A stretch of 64,000 bases of DNA. Source: Mycobacterium sp. EPa45 (GTDB taxonomy: Bacteria; Actinomycetota; Actinomycetes; Mycobacteriales; Mycobacteriaceae). Positions 60,234 to 64,000 of the stretch are shown here, piece by piece. Position 1 is the stretch's first letter. Each line of letters starts with the position of its first letter. The DNA lies in NCBI RefSeq assembly GCF_001021385.1, contig NZ_CP011773.1, forward strand, positions 4,526,001 to 4,590,000. The letters are read 5' to 3'. The translations under genes were made by a program, and so were the position numbers. Below the pieces are notes generated by a model. It was given only the letters and a program-made list of their open reading frames with translations. It ran no database searches and was not told the origin of the DNA.

Positions 60234-60250
60234 TGAGAATACTATTCTCA
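60234..60250. promoter_or_regulatory. Perfect copy of the 17-bp palindrome
   Basis: TGAGAAT-ACT-ATTCTCA: all seven arm positions are complementary. It lies 37 bp from each of the two divergent starts (60196 and 60287), and is the best example of the motif that defines the local regulon. Confidence 0.8.
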
Positions 60251-60286
60251 CAAGTAGAGAGCGTCAGTTGCAAGAAGGGTAACGCT

Positions 60287-61051
60287 ATGCAGATCAGTGG
60301 GAGTTCCGCCGTCGTCTTCGGAGGGGCGGGCGGCCTCGGCGAGGCGACCGTGCGCAAACTGCACGGGTCAGGCGTCCAGGTCGTCATCGCCGACCTGGCC
60401 GATGACAAGGGCAAGGAACTGGCCGCCGAGCTCGGTATCCCCTACGTCCGCACCGACGTCACCAGTGACGACGACGTGCAAGCCGCCATCGCCGCGGCCG
60501 AAGAGCTCGGGCCGCTGCGCATCTCGGTCGACACCCACGGTGGGCCGGCCGGTGGCGGCCGGCTGGTCGGCAAGGACGGGTCTCCCATGGAGATGGAAGC
60601 GTTCACCAAGACCATCACCTTCTACCTGACCGCGGTGTTCAACGTCATGCGTCATGTCGCGGCCGCAATGGCGCGCCAGGAGCCCGATGAGAACGGCGCC
60701 CGCGGCGTGATCATCAACACCGCGTCGATCGCCGCGTACGAGGGCCAGATCGGACAGCTGCCCTACTCCGCCGCCAAGGGTGGCGTGGTGGCCATGACTC
60801 TGGTTGCCGCACGGGATCTTTCACCGCTGGGCATCCGGGTGATGGCGATCGCGCCGGGCACCATCAACACCCCCGCCTACGGCAAGGCCGCCGACCAGCT
60901 GGAGGCCTACTGGGGTCCGCAGGTGCCGTTCCCCAAGCGGATGGGCCGCTCCGTCGAGTACGGCCAGCTGGCGCTGTCGATCGCCGAGAACGACTACCTC
61001 AACGGGGAGACCATTCGCCTGGACGGCGCGCTGCGCTTCCCGCCGAGGTAG
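60287..61051 (+). CDS. Short-chain dehydrogenase (HSD10/17-beta-HSD-like)
   Basis: 254 residues from the ATG at 60287 with AAGGG upstream. [17 protein letters not shown] (cofactor), [15 protein letters not shown] (Asp suggests NAD), catalytic Ser and Tyr in [34 protein letters not shown]. It resembles type 10 hydroxyacyl-CoA/hydroxysteroid dehydrogenases. With the divergent thiolase and the nearby hydratase and FadE pair it completes a beta-oxidation set (dehydrogenase, hydratase, dehydrogenase, thiolase). Followed by a strong hairpin. Confidence 0.9.
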   Translation: MQISGSSAVVFGGAGGLGEATVRKLHGSGVQVVIADLADDKGKELAAELGIPYVRTDVTSDDDVQAAIAAAEELGPLRISVDTHGGPAGGGRLVGKDGSPMEMEAFTKTITFYLTAVFNVMRHVAAAMARQEPDENGARGVIINTASIAAYEGQIGQLPYSAAKGGVVAMTLVAARDLSPLGIRVMAIAPGTINTPAYGKAADQLEAYWGPQVPFPKRMGRSVEYGQLALSIAENDYLNGETIRLDGALRFPPR

Positions 61052-61063
61052 CGGTCACCACCG

Positions 61064-61125
61064 CGCGAGCAGACGCAGAATCGTCCAAAATGAGCTGGTT
61101 GCAGGCGATTCTGCGTCTGCTCGCG
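61064..61125. terminator. 20-bp perfect hairpin between convergent genes
   Basis: The left arm (61064-61083) begins CGCGAGCAGACGCAGAATCG and the right arm (61106-61125) is its exact complement, with a 22-base loop. It separates the SDR (ending 61051) from the hydratase (minus, ending 61137). The GAGCAGACGCAGAATC core looks like a dispersed mycobacterial terminator element, but I cannot count copies from one window. Confidence 0.85.
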
Positions 61126-61136
61126 GGACGAAGTCC

Positions 61137-61901
61137 CTACTTCTTGGCGATCAGCCCGTCGACGATCTTGTTGAAGTCGGCGGTGCCGAACGACACGTAC
61201 TCGGCGAGGTTGGCGTAGTCCAGGGAGGCCATCACCGATTTCTCCAGCTGGAGGTTCATCAGCCGCTTGGTGGCCTCGACCGCCTGCTGCGGCAGCTCGA
61301 TGATCTTCTTCGCACACGCGATCGCCTCGGAGACCGGATCGGCGACAACGTGATTCGCCAGCCCCAGCTCCACCGCACGCTGCGCCTTGATGCGCACACC
61401 GGTCAGGGCGAACTCCTTGGCCTGCAGAAGGCTGATCTGCGATCCCCACACCAGCGGGCCACCATCGGCGGCGACCAGGCCGATGGAGACGTGCGGGTCG
61501 GCGAAGAACGCGTTCTCGGCGATGTAGACGACATCGGACAGCGCCGCCAGGCTGCAGCCCAGTCCGACGGCCGGGCCGTTGACGGCGGCGATCACCGGGA
61601 TGCGGCAGCGGACCATGCCGATGACGAGATCGCGGCCGTGCTTGATCGTCTTCTGCCGCAACGCTTCATCGTTGCGCAGCTCGTCGAGGTAGTTGAAGTC
61701 ACCGCCTGCCGAGAAGGCCCGGCCCGCACCGGTGATGACGGCCGCCCGTGCGGACGCGTCCTCGTTGAGCGCCTCCCAGATCTTCGCGAGCCCGACGTGC
61801 AGGTTGTCGTTGACGGCGTTCAGGTCGTCGGGACGGTTCAGCGTGATGATGCGCAGCGCACCGTCAGCCTGGACGTCGATTTCATCTGGCATGTCGTACA
61901 T
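61137..61901 (-). CDS. Enoyl-CoA hydratase/isomerase family protein
   Basis: 254 residues from the ATG at 61901 with GGGAG nine bases upstream. IITLNRPDDLNAVND, oxyanion-hole GAGRAFSAGGDFNYLDEL and PAVGLGCSLAALSDVVYIAE, then SIGLVAADGGPLVWGSQIS. The first catalytic Glu position appears as Ala/Asp in this last stretch, so hydratase chemistry is probable but isomerase or another crotonase reaction cannot be excluded. It starts four bases after the FadE stop at 61906; co-transcribed with the FadE pair and the FadD. Confidence 0.88.
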   Translation of the reverse strand: MYDMPDEIDVQADGALRIITLNRPDDLNAVNDNLHVGLAKIWEALNEDASARAAVITGAGRAFSAGGDFNYLDELRNDEALRQKTIKHGRDLVIGMVRCRIPVIAAVNGPAVGLGCSLAALSDVVYIAENAFFADPHVSIGLVAADGGPLVWGSQISLLQAKEFALTGVRIKAQRAVELGLANHVVADPVSEAIACAKKIIELPQQAVEATKRLMNLQLEKSVMASLDYANLAEYVSFGTADFNKIVDGLIAKK

Positions 61902-61905
61902 GTCG

Positions 61906-62994
61906 TTAAACTCCCAGTCCAAGAATTCGTCCGGCAATGATGTTCTTCTGAATCTGTGACGTTCCACCCATGACGCTCTGGGCACGGCTGTAGAGATAGG
62001 CGCCGAACAGCTCCTCATCCTCGGTGCCGACGGTCGCCAGCGCGGCATGCCCCACCGATTGCTCCGTCCAGGTCATCAGCAGCTTGTCCAAGGAACCGTC
62101 CGGGCCGTGCTTGATGCCGTCAAGCTGCTCGGACAGGCGCCGGCGCACATGCAGACGCAACATCTCGGTCTGCACCCAGGCCCATGACAGCTCGTCGGGG
62201 GCGGGGCCGTCGACTCGGGAAGCCATCTGGCGCACGAGTTTTCCGTATCGCGCGGAGAACCCCAGCGTCGACGGCTCGCGCTCGTGACTGACCACCGTCA
62301 TGGCCAGCTTCCACCCGTCGCCCGGGGCGCCGACCATGTTGGCAGCCGGAACGCGCGCACCGTCGAACTCGACCTGACCGAACTCCTTGGTGACACCGCT
62401 GATCATCTTCAGCGGCCGCTGCACGATGCCCGGCTGATGCATCGTGACGATGAACGCTGAGATGCCCTTGTGCTTGGGCACATCTTTGTCAGTGCGCGCC
62501 AACACCAGACACCAGTCGGCGCAATCGGAGTAGCTGGTCCAGATCTTGTGGCCGTTGATGATGTAATCGTCACCGTCACGCGTCGCGGTCGTGGTCAGCG
62601 ACGCCAGGTCCGACCCGGCACCGGGTTCGGAAAACCCTTGGCACCAGCGCTCGGTGCCGTTGATCATGCCGGGCAGGAAGCGTTGCCGCAGTTCCTCACT
62701 GCCGTGATGACTCAACCCGACCACCAGGTAGCCCAGGCTCGGACGCGCGGGAGCTCCGGCCTTGGCGATCTCCTCGTCGACGATCACATCGAATACAGTC
62801 GGCAAGCCCTGGCCGCCATACCCTTTCGGCCACGAGGTGCCGAAGAACCCGGCGGCATACAACGCCTGGTGCCACTCCCCCGCCTTGGCCCAATAGGCGT
62901 CACCCGACGTCGGGAACCTGCCCTTCTGTTCTTTCAGCCAGCCGCGCAGCCGCTCCCGGAAGGCGGCCTCGTCGGGAGAATCACGAAAGTCCAA
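61906..62994 (-). CDS. Acyl-CoA dehydrogenase, large (catalytic) subunit of a two-gene pair
   Basis: 362 residues. GFSEPGAGSDLASLTTTATR, YIINGHKIWTSYSDCADWCL, GGTSQIQKNIIAGRILGLGV; catalytic Glu-Arg in VVSHEREPSTLGF. A third heteromeric FadE in the window; the small partner is at 62981, overlapping by 14 bases. Together with the hydratase (61137) and the FadD they form one minus-strand operon. Confidence 0.92.
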   Translation of the reverse strand: MDFRDSPDEAAFRERLRGWLKEQKGRFPTSGDAYWAKAGEWHQALYAAGFFGTSWPKGYGGQGLPTVFDVIVDEEIAKAGAPARPSLGYLVVGLSHHGSEELRQRFLPGMINGTERWCQGFSEPGAGSDLASLTTTATRDGDDYIINGHKIWTSYSDCADWCLVLARTDKDVPKHKGISAFIVTMHQPGIVQRPLKMISGVTKEFGQVEFDGARVPAANMVGAPGDGWKLAMTVVSHEREPSTLGFSARYGKLVRQMASRVDGPAPDELSWAWVQTEMLRLHVRRRLSEQLDGIKHGPDGSLDKLLMTWTEQSVGHAALATVGTEDEELFGAYLYSRAQSVMGGTSQIQKNIIAGRILGLGV

Positions 62995-63886
62995 TGGTCA
63001 ACTCCTCCAACTTGACCGGCCAGGCCTCGGTGGCCGCCAGCACTCGACGCAGATAGACATGGGCAAGGCATTCCCAGGTGTTGCCGATTCCACCGTGTAC
63101 CTGGATCGACATCTCACAGACCGCCAGTGCAGCCCGCGCGCAGTAGATCTTGGCAACCCGGGCGGCCTCGACCGCCTCTTCGACCGGCAGTTCGTCGACG
63201 GCCCAGGCGGCATGGCGGAGCACGCTGACCGACCCTTCGATGAGGGCCAGGCCCTCAGCCAGCATGTGCGCGACGGCCTGATACGAACCGATCGCCGAAC
63301 CGTATTGCTCGCGGACCTTGGCGTATTCGGTTGCCAGCACGTGGGTGCCGCGCGCCGCGCCGACCAGATCGGCTGTCGTCACGGCCAGCGCCAGGGCATA
63401 CCAGCGCTGCGCCTGGTCGGTGGTCAACTCTCCGCACACGCCCGGCGAGCCGGAGACGGCGGCGGTGACGCGCGTCAGATCTGCTGCCTCGCGGGCCGCG
63501 CCGACACCCACCGATTCGACGGTGTTCCCGGCCAGGCGCAATGCCGCGCCGAGACCATCGGCGTCGATTGCCGTGTCGGCGACCGCGATGGTGGCCGGCT
63601 GCGGCTCGGCCTCCAGCAGCCGGTAGAGATCGTCGGCGAGCACCGGTCCGAGGAACGGCACATCAACCAGACCACGGGCGAATTCCTCGGCCACCAAAGC
63701 CACTTCGACGCCGCTGGCACCGTCGGATCGAAGGGACCGCCAGCCGGTCGCGTCCACGGTCTTGGCCAGCCGGGCCCGCCGCGACTCGTCGTCCAGGTCC
63801 GCGACGGAGCCCGGCCCGAAGTCATCGGCCAGCTTGGCGGCGGCATTGCGCAGCTGTTGCTGCTCACTGGTCAGACGTGCGTCCAT
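62981..63886 (-). CDS. Acyl-CoA dehydrogenase, small subunit of a two-gene pair
   Basis: 301 residues from the ATG at 63886 with GGAG upstream. MDARLTSEQQQLRNAAAKLA, EEFARGLVDVPFLGPVLADD, REQYGSAIGSYQAVAHMLAE, VHGGIGNTWECLAHVYLRRV. The middle domain is short and no Glu-Arg motif exists, as in the other small subunits. It overlaps the FadD gene by 23 bases at its start and the large FadE by 14 at its end. Confidence 0.9.
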   Translation of the reverse strand: MDARLTSEQQQLRNAAAKLADDFGPGSVADLDDESRRARLAKTVDATGWRSLRSDGASGVEVALVAEEFARGLVDVPFLGPVLADDLYRLLEAEPQPATIAVADTAIDADGLGAALRLAGNTVESVGVGAAREAADLTRVTAAVSGSPGVCGELTTDQAQRWYALALAVTTADLVGAARGTHVLATEYAKVREQYGSAIGSYQAVAHMLAEGLALIEGSVSVLRHAAWAVDELPVEEAVEAARVAKIYCARAALAVCEMSIQVHGGIGNTWECLAHVYLRRVLAATEAWPVKLEELTIGLS

Positions 63887-64000
63887 ACTGCTCCTTGAGA
63901 ATTCGCCGCAACGCCTTGCCCGATGGCAGGCGCGGAATTTCGGGCACGAAAACAATGTCACGGGGACGTTTGTAAGACGCCAGCTTCTGGGCGATCAGCA
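63864..64000 (-). CDS. Acyl-CoA synthetase (FadD), C-terminal end; runs off the window
   Basis: Only the last 44 residues are visible: AQKLASYKRPRDIVFVPEIP, then RLPSGKALRRILKEQYG and a stop. The RLPSGK motif holds the adenylation-domain Lys common to acyl/aryl-CoA ligases (ANL family). It overlaps the FadE start and is presumably the first enzyme of this operon, activating an acid for the FadE pair. The chain length or ring type cannot be judged from this fragment. Confidence 0.85.
   Translation of the reverse strand, partial: LIAQKLASYKRPRDIVFVPEIPRLPSGKALRRILKEQYGRTSDQ

Overview
The window is high-GC actinobacterial DNA, almost certainly from an environmental, fast-growing Mycobacterium (Mycolicibacterium type). 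The signs are a complete YrbEAB-MceABCDEF importer operon, a Mce-associated membrane protein, MmpS-like small secreted proteins, a mycofactocin-type SDR, single-cluster P450 ferredoxins, and many FadE/FadA/FadD genes. I see no ribosomal, tRNA, IS or phage genes. It reads as one large catabolic island for a bulky lipophilic substrate. A steroid or isoprenoid fits the Mce, P450, two-gene FadE and thiolase/aldolase set, but the substrate itself is inference.

Layout. 1-3.1 kb: partial thiolase, a secreted protein, and a TetR divergent from a P450. 3.1-6.1 kb: small exported proteins and a Mce-associated membrane protein. 6.1-20.7 kb (minus strand): one tightly overlapping operon in the order aldehyde dehydrogenase, CoA-transferase, HMG-CoA-synthase/DUF35 protein, thiolase, YrbEA, YrbEB, MceA-F, secreted protein. 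21-24.3 kb (plus): two SDRs, ferredoxin, P450. 24.4-29.1 kb (minus): a giant alanine-rich protein with eight 136-residue repeats. 29.1-30.1 kb: gene-free, with an AT-rich upstream half. 30.1-32.3 kb (minus): a two-gene acyl-CoA dehydrogenase. 32.5-43.8 kb (plus): two amidohydrolases, Rieske ferredoxin, hydrolase, then a NuoF-like flavoprotein, ferredoxin, DUF35-aldolase fusion, hydrolase, two beta-hydroxyacid dehydrogenases, then P450 and ferredoxin. 43.9-51.3 kb (minus): hypothetical protein, TetR, two FadE, FadA, CoA-transferase, amidohydrolase. 51.5-58.1 kb (plus): CMD-family protein, Rieske oxygenase with a small partner, amidohydrolase, SnoaL-like protein, a FadE pair, TetR. 58.1-64 kb: MeaB, thiolase, SDR, enoyl-CoA hydratase, FadE pair, and the C-terminus of a FadD.

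How the parts may work together (inference): Mce imports the substrate. P450s fed by dedicated ferredoxins, together with SDR/ALDH enzymes, oxidise it to an acid. FadD or CaiB-type transferases make the CoA ester. FadE pairs, hydratase, SDRs and thiolases/aldolases shorten it. The Rieske oxygenase, amidohydrolases and hydrolases handle ring or branched intermediates.

The most interesting signal is a 17-bp inverted repeat, consensus TGAGAAY-NNN-RTTCTCA. I see it at a dozen intergenic positions in front of most of the operons. It includes a tandem pair before the TetR gene at 57457 and one perfect copy at 60234-60250. This suggests a single local regulator binds sites across the whole island. 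Three further regulator or P450 genes have different operators of their own.
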